Origin: Virgisporangium ochraceum
GTDB taxonomy: Bacteria; Actinomycetota; Actinomycetes; Mycobacteriales; Micromonosporaceae
Reading direction: 5' to 3'
Assembly: GCF_016863655.1 (NCBI RefSeq)
Contig: NZ_BOPH01000132.1
Span: forward strand, 62,001 to 126,000
Length of the DNA: 64,000 nt
The notes below the pieces were generated by a model, which ran no database searches, was not told the origin of the DNA, and was given only the letters and a program-made list of their open reading frames with translations. This document shows, in pieces, positions 1 to 8,070 of this stretch. The translations under genes were made by a program, and so were the position numbers. Position 1 is the first letter of the stretch, and the number at the start of each line of letters is the position of its first letter.

Positions 1-1
1 G

Positions 2-235
2 ATGAGCGACCTGTCCGGCCGTCGGGGCAGGGTGCTCGGCACCGAGCCCGACCCGGGCGGTCACGAACGCACGCTGGTGAGGGCCGAGGTGCCGGCCACG
101 GAGCTGGTGCGGTACGCCGTCGAGCTGCGGGCGATGACCTCGGGCGCCGGCACGTTCAACCGGGTCTTCGCCCGGTACGACCAGATGCCCACGCACCTCG
201 CGGAGTCGGTGAAGAAGGAGCACGCCAAGACCTGA
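2..235 (+). CDS. EF-G-like GTPase, C-terminal fragment
   Basis: This is the last 77 residues of a translation elongation factor G-like protein, cut by the window edge. The ATG at position 2 is probably an internal methionine. The segment has the domain V pattern of EF-G: G-R-R-G-R-V followed by a strand, then A-E-V-P and an L-R-A-M-T-S-G-A-G-T-F stretch, close to the EF-G end. The tail around T-H-L-A-E-S-V-K-K-E fits the EF-G2-like paralogues of actinobacteria rather than canonical FusA, but this short piece does not decide it. A strong hairpin follows the stop codon. Confidence 0.8.
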   Translation: MSDLSGRRGRVLGTEPDPGGHERTLVRAEVPATELVRYAVELRAMTSGAGTFNRVFARYDQMPTHLAESVKKEHAKT

Positions 236-246
236 TCCCTCCCCCC

Positions 247-293
247 GGACGACCGTGGACGCCGATGGTGCTGTCGGGCGTCCACGGTCGTCC
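247..293. terminator. Hairpin after the EF-G-like gene
   Basis: Two perfect 17-bp arms (247-263 and 277-293) enclose a 13-nt loop just after the stop codon at 235. There is no U-tract, as is usual for actinobacterial terminators. An upstream ATG at 255 for the next gene would lie inside this hairpin, which argues against that start. Confidence 0.7.
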
Positions 294-371
294 CTTGTCC
301 GCTCTGTCCGTTCGGGGGGTCGCGGGCCGCTCGTTCGACCCGGCACACTGCCCTCCACGGAGGGGTGCGTA

Positions 372-2291
372 GTGATCCAGGTCCCGGCCGGTCGGCGGCG
401 GCTGGCCCGCCTTGTCGGCGCGGCGCTCGTGAGCGTGGCCACGGCCGTCGTGCTCACGGTCGCACCGACGGCGTCGGCCGATCCGGGCGCGGTCTCGAAG
501 GCATGGGACCCGGACGAGACGGCCTGGGCCTCCGTGCGCGCCCGCACCGCCGACGAGTTCGCCCACGACGTGCGGACCCGGACCGGCACCGGCTACCTCC
601 TCACCGACCTCGAGGCCGACACGTTCGGCGGCGACCTGCGGCTCGGCGGGGTCTTCCACCGCAACCCCGACCGGCGCCGCTCGGTGGTCGAGCCGCGGCT
701 CACCGGGCCGGAGTACCGCGACCGGGCGGAGCGGGCCGACGCGGCCGGCCTGCGGCTGGTCGACCTGGAGGTCTACGACCTGGGCGGGGTGCGTCACTAC
801 GCCGCGGCGTGGGTGGAGGACGTCGAGGGGCTCGCGGGCCCCGACGCGCACGACCTCACCTACGACCAGCTCCTCGCCGCCGAGGCCGAGCAGCGGCGGC
901 TCGGCCGTCGACCGGTCGACTTCGACGCCTACCCGACGCCGGCCGGCACCCGGTACGCCGTGGTCTGGGTCGACAACCCGCAGGCGCTCACCTGGCGCCT
1001 CGACGGCGACCTCAGCGCCGCCGAGTACGAGCGGCGCGCCGCCGGGTACGCCGGTGACGGGCTGCGGCAGGTCGGGTTCGACTCGGTCGGCGGCCGTTAC
1101 GGCGGCATCTGGACCGAGAACCGCAACCTGCGGCAGTGGCTGTCGTACCGCGACCTGTCGGCGCGGCAGTACGCCAACCTGTGGCACCGCAACGTCGACC
1201 TCGGCTACCGGGAGATCTTCGCCGGCACGTACCGCGCGGCCGGCGGGGTGCGGTACGCGTCGATCTGGCGGGCCAACAGCGACCGGCCGACGTGGCCGCT
1301 GCGGGGTCCGGTCGACGCGACGGTCGACCGGCTGGTCGGTTCGACCCCGGGCGTCAGCGTGTCGGTGGTGCAGCGGGGCCGCACGGTCTACCAGCGCGGT
1401 TTCGGCCACGCCGACCTGGCCGGCGACGTGTGGATGGACTCCGACCACGTGCTGCGCACGGCGTCGGTGGCCAAGGCGGTGGCCGGCATCCTCACGCTGC
1501 GGCTGGAGGAGCAGGGCGTGCTGTCGCGGAAGGACACCGTCGCCGGTGACCTCCCGGGTCTGCCCGCGCAGCACCGGCGCACCACGTACGAGGAGTTCGT
1601 GAGCAACCGCGGCTGCGTGCGTCATTACGGCGGCCGTGCCGACGCGGTGCTGGCCGCGACCGGCTACCGCACCGCGCGCGACGCCGCCCCGCTGTTCTGG
1701 AACGACCCGCTGGTGGCCGGCTGCACCGTGGGCGTGACCGACTCGTACAGCACCCACGGCTACACGCTGGCCGCGGCCGGCATGGAGGCCGCGAGTGGCG
1801 GCACCCCGGTGGCCGACCTGCTCCGCCAGCGCCTGTGCGAACCGCTGGGCCTGACCACGCTGCGCCAGGAGAACCCGTCGGACCCGTCGGTGCGCCGCTC
1901 GAAGATCTACGAGGGCCGCACCGAGGTGCCCCGCGACCAGCTTTCCTGGAAGACGCTCGGCGGCGGCCTGGAGACCACGCCGAAGGACCTGACCCGGCTG
2001 GGCTCGCGCCTGCTGGCCGGCGCCGTGCTGGGCCGCGGCAACGTCGAGTACCTGTGGAGCGGCACCGGCTGGGGCTACTCGTACGGCTTCGGGATCGGGT
2101 CCGAACGCGGTCACCGCCGCGCGGCGAAGAACGGGTCCCAACGCGGAGCCGACTCGTTCTGGCTGATCTACCCCGACGACGGGATCGTGATCGCCGTGAT
2201 GGCCAACCGCAAGGCCCCGGGCGGCGGGGTGGCCCCGGCGGAGGCGATCGCCAACGAGATCGGCCGCCAGATGCTGGCCTCCCTGGGCTGA
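372..2291 (+). CDS. Secreted serine hydrolase, beta-lactamase fold with N-terminal tandem repeats
   Basis: Predicted 639-residue exported hydrolase. I chose the GTG at 372 because an AGGGG ribosome site precedes it and translation then begins with a clean signal peptide: basic start, hydrophobic core, and T-A-S-A cleavage site near residue 36. Residues about 50-320 hold several copies of a repeat with W-V-E or W-x-x-N ends and Y-A-A/Y-A-V strands, resembling bacterial tandem repeat domain 1 (BTRD1). The C-terminal half is a class C beta-lactamase / penicillin-binding fold: catalytic S365-V-A-K368, a Y459-S-T motif in the YxN position, and K586-N-G as the KTG equivalent. Proteins with this architecture include polyglycine hydrolases, so a secreted peptidase or esterase is more likely than antibiotic resistance. 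Substrate unknown. Confidence 0.85.
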   Translation: MIQVPAGRRRLARLVGAALVSVATAVVLTVAPTASADPGAVSKAWDPDETAWASVRARTADEFAHDVRTRTGTGYLLTDLEADTFGGDLRLGGVFHRNPDRRRSVVEPRLTGPEYRDRAERADAAGLRLVDLEVYDLGGVRHYAAAWVEDVEGLAGPDAHDLTYDQLLAAEAEQRRLGRRPVDFDAYPTPAGTRYAVVWVDNPQALTWRLDGDLSAAEYERRAAGYAGDGLRQVGFDSVGGRYGGIWTENRNLRQWLSYRDLSARQYANLWHRNVDLGYREIFAGTYRAAGGVRYASIWRANSDRPTWPLRGPVDATVDRLVGSTPGVSVSVVQRGRTVYQRGFGHADLAGDVWMDSDHVLRTASVAKAVAGILTLRLEEQGVLSRKDTVAGDLPGLPAQHRRTTYEEFVSNRGCVRHYGGRADAVLAATGYRTARDAAPLFWNDPLVAGCTVGVTDSYSTHGYTLAAAGMEAASGGTPVADLLRQRLCEPLGLTTLRQENPSDPSVRRSKIYEGRTEVPRDQLSWKTLGGGLETTPKDLTRLGSRLLAGAVLGRGNVEYLWSGTGWGYSYGFGIGSERGHRRAAKNGSQRGADSFWLIYPDDGIVIAVMANRKAPGGGVAPAEAIANEIGRQMLASLG

Positions 2292-2306
2292 CCCCTGGCA
2301 GGGGCG

Positions 2307-2483
2307 TCAGGACCGGCGGGCCGCGCGCTCCTCGGCGGCGAGGCGCTTGCGCTCGGCCCAGTGGCGCTTCCACTGCTCCCGTGCCTCGGTGGAGCCGCCG
2401 TGGAGGGCGTTGTCGACGGTGGCCGGGCCGTAGAAGAAGAACAGCGCCTTCCAGTGGAAGTGGCCCTTGACCTTCTCGTTCAC
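2307..2483 (-). CDS. Small hypothetical protein (58 aa)
   Basis: A 58-residue protein read divergently from the MarR regulator. The GTG at 2483 is chosen because GGAGGT sits 4 nt upstream; a longer reading would cover the operator. It begins V-N-E-K-V-K-G-H-F-H-W-K, has an aromatic stretch A-L-F-F-F-Y-G-P, and ends in a very basic, alanine-rich helix (R-K-R-L-A-A-E-E-R-A-A-R-R-S). There is no signal peptide. I do not recognise the family. Its shared control region with an OhrR-like repressor suggests it is that regulator's target. The usual partner, an ohr peroxidase gene, is not in the window. Confidence 0.6.
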   Translation of the reverse strand: MNEKVKGHFHWKALFFFYGPATVDNALHGGSTEAREQWKRHWAERKRLAAEERAARRS

Positions 2484-2493
2484 GATTACCTCC

Positions 2494-2515
2494 ACACCAA
2501 TGATTGGTGTACCAA
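2494..2515. promoter_or_regulatory. Probable MarR operator, overlapping inverted repeats
   Basis: ACACCAA-TGA-TTGGTGT (2494-2510) is a perfect 7-3-7 inverted repeat. It overlaps a second one, TTGGT-GT-ACCAA (2504-2515). Both lie between the divergent 58-residue gene and the MarR gene, so one bound dimer could repress both. Confidence 0.65.
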
Positions 2516-2534
2516 TGATATGCACACCATGGGT

Positions 2535-2540
2535 TAGGAT
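2535..2540 (+). promoter_or_regulatory. Leaderless -10 box of the MarR gene
   Basis: TAGGAT ends 7 nt before the GTG at 2548. The spacing matches other leaderless promoters in the window and favours this GTG over the ATG at 2539, which overlaps the box. Confidence 0.55.
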
Positions 2541-2547
2541 GGAAGAC

Positions 2548-3000
2548 GTGACCGGCCCCGTCGACCCGAGCCCTCAGGATCTCCTCGACCTGGAGCGGCA
2601 GGTGTGTTTCGCGCTCGCGGTGGCCTCGCGCAACGTCATCGCGCTGTACCGGCCGCTGCTGGAACCGATGGGGCTGACCCACCCGCAGTACCTGGTGATG
2701 CTGGCGCTGTGGCAGCACGCCCCGCTGTCGGTGCGCGAGCTCGGGCACCTGCTGCAGCTCGACCCGGGCACGCTGTCGCCGCTGCTCAAGCGCCTGGAGG
2801 CCGGTGGGCTGATCCGCCGCCAACGCAACCCGCACGACGAGCGCGCCCTCGCCGTCACCCTCACCGACGCCGGTCAGGAGCTCCGTGCCGAGGCCCTGAA
2901 GATCCCGCCGGCGGTGGTCGAGCGGCTGGGCCTGCCGCTGGAGAACCTGGAACGCCTGCACGCGGCGCTCACCGAGGTCATCAAGGCGACAACGCCCTAG
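2548..3000 (+). CDS. OhrR-like MarR-family regulator
   Basis: A 150-residue winged-helix repressor. It aligns along its length with organic-peroxide sensors of the OhrR type: L-E-R-Q-V-C-F-A-L near the start, then P-L-L-E-P-x-G-L-T-H-P-Q-Y-L, the L-D-P-G-T-L-S-P-L-L-K-R-L recognition helix region, and the D-E-R wing. The reactive cysteine is Cys20. Of the two tyrosines that hydrogen-bond the OhrR cysteine, one is kept (the Y of A-L-Y-R-P) and one is replaced by alanine. It may therefore sense thiol oxidation with altered reactivity. It probably controls itself and the divergent small gene through the palindromes at 2494-2515. Confidence 0.8.
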   Translation: MTGPVDPSPQDLLDLERQVCFALAVASRNVIALYRPLLEPMGLTHPQYLVMLALWQHAPLSVRELGHLLQLDPGTLSPLLKRLEAGGLIRRQRNPHDERALAVTLTDAGQELRAEALKIPPAVVERLGLPLENLERLHAALTEVIKATTP

Positions 3001-3012
3001 CCAGCCCGGCGG

Positions 3013-3032
3013 CGGGCACCGCGCGGTGCCCG
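3013..3032. terminator. Palindrome after the MarR gene
   Basis: CGGGCACCGC/GCGGTGCCCG is a perfect 20-bp palindrome 12 nt past the MarR stop, between convergent genes. It could act in both directions, though with no loop it would open at the centre. Confidence 0.5.
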
Positions 3033-3091
3033 GGCGGCAGTTCCAGCCGGAAGCTCAGCTCCGGCCCGACCGGGAGCCCGGCGGAGGCGGG

Positions 3092-3175
3092 TCAGTGGGC
3101 GACGTTCCACGGGTCGCCAGCGGCCGGAGCCTCCGACGGCACTCCGAAGAGCAGCGTGCAGGGGTCGGGGGTCAT
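3092..3175 (-). CDS. Possible 27-residue microprotein coupled to the ligase gene
   Basis: An ATG whose ATGA overlaps the stop of the acyl-CoA ligase gene opens a 27-codon frame: M-T-P-D-P-C-T-L-L-F-G-V-P-S-E-A and onward, ending D-P-W-N-V-A-H. The 4-nt overlap is the same arrangement used by the genes upstream and implies translational coupling. No family is recognised. It could be a small accessory peptide, the remnant of a longer gene, or chance. Confidence 0.35.
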   Translation of the reverse strand: MTPDPCTLLFGVPSEAPAAGDPWNVAH

Positions 3176-4719
3176 CCGGCCGACCAGGCCGTCGGGGTGA
3201 TGCCGCGGGCCTTCAGGGCGTGCTTCTCGACCTTCTCGGTGGGCGTCTTCGGCAACGAGGGCACCACGTCGACGTAGGCCGGCAGCATGTGCCGCGCCAT
3301 CCGGGACGCGCACCAGGCGACCAGCGACGCGGGGTCGACCGACCGGCCGGGCCGGGGCACGACCGCGACCATCACGTCCTCCTCGGTCAGCTCGCTCGGC
3401 ACCCCGTACGCGGCGGCCTCCAGCACGTCCGGGTGCGCGCCGACGACCTCCTCCACCTCGAACGCGGAGATGTTCTCGCCGCGGCGGCGGATCGAGTCGG
3501 ACAGCCGCCCCACGAAGTAGACGTACCCGTCGGGGTCCCGGCGCACGAGGTCGCCGGTGTGGAACCACAGGTTGCGCCGCGCGGCCAGCGACTCCGCCGG
3601 CATGCCGAGGTAGCCGTCGTTGATGAGGCCGGGCTCGTTCGGCCGCACGACGAGCTCGCCCACGGTGCCCGGTGGCACCGGCTCATCAGAAGGGTCGACG
3701 ACCTGCACGTCGTAGGCGGGGATCGGCCGCCCGCAGGCGCCGGGCCGTCTCGGGAGGTCCGGGTCGGAGTAGATGGGGACGCCGACGTCCGTCGATCCGT
3801 AGGCCTCGACCAACCGGACGCCGAAGCGCTCCTCGAACTCGGCGGCGAACTCGGGCATCGGCACGCCCCAGCCGAGGCGCACCCCGTGGTCGCGATCGTC
3901 CACCTGGGACTGTCGCTTGTGGAGGATCGTCAGCGTGGCGCCCATGAAGTCGAACGCGGTGGCGCCCATCGCCCGCACCTCGGGCCAGAACCCCGACGCG
4001 CTGAACCGTTCCCCGATCGCCGCCGTGGCACCGAGCACGAGCGCCGGCATCACGGTCATCACCGTCGCGTCGAGGTGGAACAGCGGGAAGGGGCAGTACA
4101 GCACGTCGTCGGCGCGCAGCCGGAAGTTCTCCACCATCAGCTCGGCCTGCCGCACCGCGAACCGGTGCGACAGCAGGCAGCCCTTGGAGCGGCCGGTGGT
4201 GCCGGACGTGAACAGCACGAGCGCCGGGTCGGCCGGCTGGGGCTGCACCGCCGGCACGGGATCGCCGGGCTCCTCCAGCACCGCGTACGGCAGCACCGTC
4301 CACTGTGGAAAGAGGGTCGCGTCGTGGTCGCCGCGCACGATCAGCGTGCGCACCGTCGTCAGTTCACTGTGGACGGACGTGAGCGCGCCGACCAGCGTGT
4401 GGTCGACGACGAGCACCCGGGCGCCGGTGAGGTTGAGCGCGTGCGCGAGGGCCGGGCCGCGGAACGCGGTGTTCACCGGTGCCGCCACCGCGGCGATGCG
4501 GTTCGCGCCGAACCAGGTGACCACCGCCTCCGGGCAGTTCGGGAGCAGCACGGCCACGAGGTCGCCCGCCCCCACCCCGAGACCCGTGAAAGCCCGAGCG
4601 GCCAGCTGACTCAGCGCGTCACATTGCCTGTAACTCAGCTCGCGCCCGGCGAAGCGCAGGAACACGTGCGAAGCGTGAGTGTCGGCGCGCTGCGAGAGCA
4701 GCGCGCTAGTTGTCCGCAC
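3172..4719 (-). CDS. Class I adenylate-forming acyl-CoA ligase
   Basis: A 515-residue AMP-dependent acyl-CoA synthetase, likely cytoplasmic, that activates a carboxylic acid to its CoA thioester. The P-loop-like A3 motif F-T-S-G-T-T-G-R-S-K-G lies near residue 170. The Y-G-S-T-D motif is near 300, H-T-G-D-L near 390, and the C-terminal catalytic lysine sits in P-T-E-K-V-E-K. The closest feel is the CaiC / medium-chain ligase group; the acid is unknown. It starts with GTG at 4719 and overlaps the upstream enoyl-CoA hydratase by 14 nt. The pair, ligase plus hydratase, fits a short beta-oxidation-like catabolic route. Confidence 0.88.
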   Translation of the reverse strand: MRTTSALLSQRADTHASHVFLRFAGRELSYRQCDALSQLAARAFTGLGVGAGDLVAVLLPNCPEAVVTWFGANRIAAVAAPVNTAFRGPALAHALNLTGARVLVVDHTLVGALTSVHSELTTVRTLIVRGDHDATLFPQWTVLPYAVLEEPGDPVPAVQPQPADPALVLFTSGTTGRSKGCLLSHRFAVRQAELMVENFRLRADDVLYCPFPLFHLDATVMTVMPALVLGATAAIGERFSASGFWPEVRAMGATAFDFMGATLTILHKRQSQVDDRDHGVRLGWGVPMPEFAAEFEERFGVRLVEAYGSTDVGVPIYSDPDLPRRPGACGRPIPAYDVQVVDPSDEPVPPGTVGELVVRPNEPGLINDGYLGMPAESLAARRNLWFHTGDLVRRDPDGYVYFVGRLSDSIRRRGENISAFEVEEVVGAHPDVLEAAAYGVPSELTEEDVMVAVVPRPGRSVDPASLVAWCASRMARHMLPAYVDVVPSLPKTPTEKVEKHALKARGITPTAWSAG

Positions 4720-5473
4720 GGCGGTGCTTGCGTTCGGCGAACGTGCGCAGGCGTTGCTGGAGCTCCTCGTTGGCGAAGCCTTCGAGGACGGCGGCGGCCT
4801 CCGCGTCGAGGGTCTCCTGCCACGGGCGCGGGTCGGCGTTGAGAAGCTCCTTGGTGAGGCGCACCGCCTCCTTCGCGTACTGCGCCGCCTGATGCGCCAT
4901 CGCGACCGCCTTCGCCTCCAGGTCGTAGACCGGCACGACGCGCGTGACGAGCCCGACCCGCAGCGCCGACGCGGCGTCGAGCACGGTGCCGAACAGGAGC
5001 AGCTCGCGGGTCCAGCCCTCGCCGATGAGCTGACGCAGCAGCACCGACGAGCCGTTCGACAGCGTGAGGCTCCACTCGACCTCGGGGCAGGCGAAGCGGG
5101 CGTTGTCGGCGGCGATACGGGCGTCGCAGTTGACCGCGATCTCCAGCCCGCCGCCGTACGCGTAGCCGCCGACGGCCGCGATCACCGGCTGCGGCGCGAA
5201 CCGCAGCGCCGTGGCCAGCTCCTGGAACTGGGCCGCCTGCGCCTTCATCTGGTCGGGCGTCAACGACGCGGCGGCGACGAGGTCCTCGCCGGTGTTGAAC
5301 GCCCTGGGGCCGCCGGTGAGCACGATCGACCGGACGTCGGGGTCGGCGGTGGTCGCCTTCACCGTCTGCAGGAGGAGGTCGAGCGCCGCGGGGTCGAGGG
5401 CGTTGTGGACCTCGGGGCGGTTCATGCGGACGACGGCGACCGCACCGTCGCGCGTGACCTCGACGGTGCTCAT
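4706..5473 (-). CDS. Enoyl-CoA hydratase/isomerase family protein
   Basis: A 255-residue crotonase-fold enzyme. The ATG at 5473 is chosen because it overlaps the HIT gene stop as ATGA; a longer frame upstream would run back into that gene. The oxyanion-hole segments are visible as H-N-A-L-D near the start and G-G-Y-A-Y-G-G-G-L-E-I-A near residue 100. Of the usual catalytic glutamates, one is present in A-C-P-E-V-E-W. It would hydrate or isomerise acyl-CoA made by the adjacent ligase. The exact reaction cannot be set from sequence, as crotonases are diverse. Confidence 0.85.
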   Translation of the reverse strand: MSTVEVTRDGAVAVVRMNRPEVHNALDPAALDLLLQTVKATTADPDVRSIVLTGGPRAFNTGEDLVAAASLTPDQMKAQAAQFQELATALRFAPQPVIAAVGGYAYGGGLEIAVNCDARIAADNARFACPEVEWSLTLSNGSSVLLRQLIGEGWTRELLLFGTVLDAASALRVGLVTRVVPVYDLEAKAVAMAHQAAQYAKEAVRLTKELLNADPRPWQETLDAEAAAVLEGFANEELQQRLRTFAERKHRRADN

Positions 5474-5967
5474 GCCCACGCCTGCTTGAGGAGGTCCCGC
5501 GTGTCGTGCAGGAGCTGCGGCAGCACCTTGGTGCGGCCGATGACGGGCATGAAGTTGGTGTCGCCGCCCCACCGCGGCACGACGTGCTGGTGCAGGTGCG
5601 CCGCGATGCCGGCGCCGGCCACCGATCCCTGGTTCATTCCGAGATTGAACCCGTGCGGGCTGCTGACCGCACGCACAACCCGCATGGCGGACTGCGTGAA
5701 CTCGGCCAGCTCCAGGGTCTCGGCCGCGTCGAGGTCGGTGTAGTCGGCGACGTGACGGTAGGGGCAGACCATCAGGTGACCCGGGTTGTACGGGTACAGG
5801 TTCAGGACGGCGAAGACCTTCTCGCCCTTCCTGACGACGAGGTCGTCCGCGGTGCAGAACGGACAGCCCGACGGTTTGTCGTAGCCCTCGGCCGGTTTCT
5901 CCGCACCGGAGATGTAGACCATCCGGTGCGGAGTCCAGAGTCGTTCGAGATCGTCGGGCGTGCTCAT
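5470..5967 (-). CDS. HIT family nucleotide hydrolase or phosphorylase
   Basis: A 165-residue histidine-triad protein. The active-site motif H-L-H-Q-H-V-V (HxHxHxx) is near residue 125, and C-P-F-C near residue 35 marks the zinc-binding type. It lies directly after thrS, as in mycobacteria, where the equivalent gene (Rv2613c) encodes an Ap4A phosphorylase. That role is likely here: removing diadenosine tetraphosphate, a by-product of aminoacyl-tRNA synthetases. A TAGGAT box lies 7 nt before the ATG, so it may also have its own leaderless promoter inside the end of thrS. Confidence 0.88.
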   Translation of the reverse strand: MSTPDDLERLWTPHRMVYISGAEKPAEGYDKPSGCPFCTADDLVVRKGEKVFAVLNLYPYNPGHLMVCPYRHVADYTDLDAAETLELAEFTQSAMRVVRAVSSPHGFNLGMNQGSVAGAGIAAHLHQHVVPRWGGDTNFMPVIGRTKVLPQLLHDTRDLLKQAWA

Positions 5968-5974
5968 GCCCGAG

Positions 5975-5980
5975 ATCCTA
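5975..5980 (-). promoter_or_regulatory. Leaderless -10 box of the HIT gene
   Basis: TAGGAT ends 7 nt before the ATG at 5967 and overlaps the thrS stop codon. It would let the HIT, hydratase and ligase genes be transcribed apart from thrS. Confidence 0.5.
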
Positions 5981-7981
5981 TTCCGCGGCCGACGGCCCTT
6001 CGTTCACTCTGCTTTCCACGATCCGCACCACGTGCTCGATGGCCTCGTCGAGCGGGACGTTGTTGCGCTGCGACCCGTCGCGGTACCGGAAGGACACGGT
6101 TCCGCCCTCGACGTCCTGATCGCCGGCCAGCACCATGAACGGGATCTTCTGCTGCTGCGCGGTGCGGATCTTCTTCTGCATGCGGTCGTCGGAGTGGTCT
6201 GTTTCCGCGCGGATTCCACGCTTCCGCAGCGTCGCCACGAACTCGTCGAGGTACGGCGCGTGGTCGTCGCGGATCGGGATGCCGACCACCTGCACCGGCG
6301 CCAGCCACGCGGGGAACGCGCCGGCGTAGTGCTCGGTGAGGACGCCGAAGAACCGCTCGATCGACCCGAACAGCGCGCGGTGGATCATCACCGGCCGCTG
6401 ACGGGTGCCGTCGGCCGCCGCGTACTCCAGCTCGAAGCGGGGCGGCAGCTGGAAGTCGACCTGGATCGTCGACATCTGCCACGTGCGTCCGATGGCGTCC
6501 TTCGCCTGGACGGAGATCTTCGGGCCGTAGAAGGCCGCGCCGCCCGGGTCGGGTACCAGTTCGAGGCCGGACGCCTCGGCGACCTGCTGGAGCGTCGCGG
6601 TGGCCTCGTCCCAGTCCTTCTGGTCGCCGATGAACTTCGGGGAGTCGTCGCGGGTGGACAGCTCCAGGTAGAAGTCGGTCAGCCCGTAGTCCTTCAGGAG
6701 GTTGAGGACGAAGGTGAGCAGGCTGGTCAGCTCGTCGGCCATCTGCTCGCGGGTGCAGTAGATGTGCGCGTCGTCCTGGGTGAAGCCGCGGGCCCGGGTG
6801 AGGCCGTGCACCACGCCGGACTTCTCGTACCGGTACACCGAGCCGAACTCGAACAGCCGCAGCGGCAGCTCACGGTAGGACCGACCGCGCGAGCGGTAGA
6901 TCAGGTTGTGGCCGGGGCAGTTCATCGGCTTCGGGTAGTACCGGGCGCCCTCCAGCTCCATGGGCGGGTACATGCCCTCGGCGTACCACTGCAGGTGCCC
7001 GGAGATCTCGAACAGCGTGCCCTTGGAGATGTGCGGCGTGTTGACGAACGAGTAGCCCTCCTCCTCGTGCCGGCGCCGCGAGTAGTCCTCCATGACCCGC
7101 CGGATGATGCCGCCCTTCGGGTGGAACACCGGCAGGCCCGAGCCGATCTCCTCGGGGAAGCTGAACAGGTCGAGGTCGGCGCCGAGCTTGCGGTGGTCGC
7201 GCTTGGCGGCCTCCTCCAGCATGCGCAGGTGGTCCTTGAGCGCGTCGCGGGTTGGCCAGGCGGTGCCGTAGATCCGCTGCAGCTGCGGGTTCTTCTCGCT
7301 GCCGCGCCAGTAGGCGGCGGCGCTCCTCATCAGCTTGAACGCGGGAATGAGCCTGGTGGTGGGCAGGTGCGGGCCGCGGCACAGGTCGGACCAGCAGGTC
7401 TTGCCCGACTCGGCGTCGAGGTTGTCGTAGATGGTGAGGTCGCCGGCGCCGACCTCCACCAGCTCCTGGTCTCCCGGATCACCCTTGATGTCGACCAGTT
7501 CGAGCTTGAACGGCTCGTCCTTCAGCTCCTGCTTGGCCTCGTCGAGGCTGGCGAAACGGCGCCGGCGGAACCGCTGGCCGGCCTTGATGATCTCCTGCAT
7601 GCGCTTCTCGAGCTTCGACAGGTCGTCGGGCTGGAAGGGCTTCTTCACGTCGAAGTCGTAGTAGAAGCCGTTCTCGATCGGCGGGCCGATGCCGAGCTTC
7701 GCCTCGGGGAAGACGTCCTGGACGGCCTGGGCGAGCACGTGCGCGGTGGAGTGCCGCAGGACGTTGAGCCCGTCGGGGCTCGACATCGGCACCGGCTCGA
7801 CCTCGGTGTCGTGCTCCGGCGCCCAGTCGAGGTCGCGGAGCCTGCCGTCGGCGTCGCGCACCACGACGATCGCGTTCGGGCCGTTGGCCTGCAGCCCGGC
7901 CTCGGCCACGGCCGTGGCCGCCGTCGTGCCCGCGGGCAGGGCGAGGCGGTCGGGCGGGGCTGCGGCGCGTGATGAGGACAC
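5978..7981 (-). CDS. thrS: Threonine-tRNA ligase
   Basis: A 667-residue class II synthetase that charges tRNA-Thr. The GTG at 7981 is chosen: AAGGAGA lies 6 nt upstream, and a longer frame would run into a palindromic repeat. Visible parts are an N-terminal TGS domain, the editing domain with H-S-T-A-H and C-R-G-P-H zinc ligands, and catalytic motif 2 in F-G-S-V-Y-R-Y-E, followed by F-T-Q-D-D-A-H-I-Y-C. Motif 3 is in P-V-M-I-H-R-A-L-F-G-S, and an anticodon-binding domain ends the protein. Full length for the family. It heads the minus-strand run thrS-HIT-echA-ligase. Confidence 0.97.
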   Translation of the reverse strand: MSSSRAAAPPDRLALPAGTTAATAVAEAGLQANGPNAIVVVRDADGRLRDLDWAPEHDTEVEPVPMSSPDGLNVLRHSTAHVLAQAVQDVFPEAKLGIGPPIENGFYYDFDVKKPFQPDDLSKLEKRMQEIIKAGQRFRRRRFASLDEAKQELKDEPFKLELVDIKGDPGDQELVEVGAGDLTIYDNLDAESGKTCWSDLCRGPHLPTTRLIPAFKLMRSAAAYWRGSEKNPQLQRIYGTAWPTRDALKDHLRMLEEAAKRDHRKLGADLDLFSFPEEIGSGLPVFHPKGGIIRRVMEDYSRRRHEEEGYSFVNTPHISKGTLFEISGHLQWYAEGMYPPMELEGARYYPKPMNCPGHNLIYRSRGRSYRELPLRLFEFGSVYRYEKSGVVHGLTRARGFTQDDAHIYCTREQMADELTSLLTFVLNLLKDYGLTDFYLELSTRDDSPKFIGDQKDWDEATATLQQVAEASGLELVPDPGGAAFYGPKISVQAKDAIGRTWQMSTIQVDFQLPPRFELEYAAADGTRQRPVMIHRALFGSIERFFGVLTEHYAGAFPAWLAPVQVVGIPIRDDHAPYLDEFVATLRKRGIRAETDHSDDRMQKKIRTAQQQKIPFMVLAGDQDVEGGTVSFRYRDGSQRNNVPLDEAIEHVVRIVESRVNEGPSAAE

Positions 7982-8070
7982 GGTTGATCTCCTTGATCGG
8001 GCTCCTGTCGACCGATCGTATCGGCCGAGCCCGCCCACCCCGCGCGGCAGGGCCAAGCGCCACCCCCGGC

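Noticed and set aside
255..371. ATG at 255 as the start of the serine hydrolase
   Set aside because: It lies in the hairpin after the EF-G-like gene and would add an Arg/Pro-rich peptide before the signal sequence. The GTG at 372 has a ribosome site and starts a signal peptide.
156..2141. Long minus-strand ORF opposite the serine hydrolase gene
   Set aside because: It reads as a low-complexity Arg/Ala/Gly/Val protein with no domain. It is the shadow frame of a real gene in GC-rich DNA.
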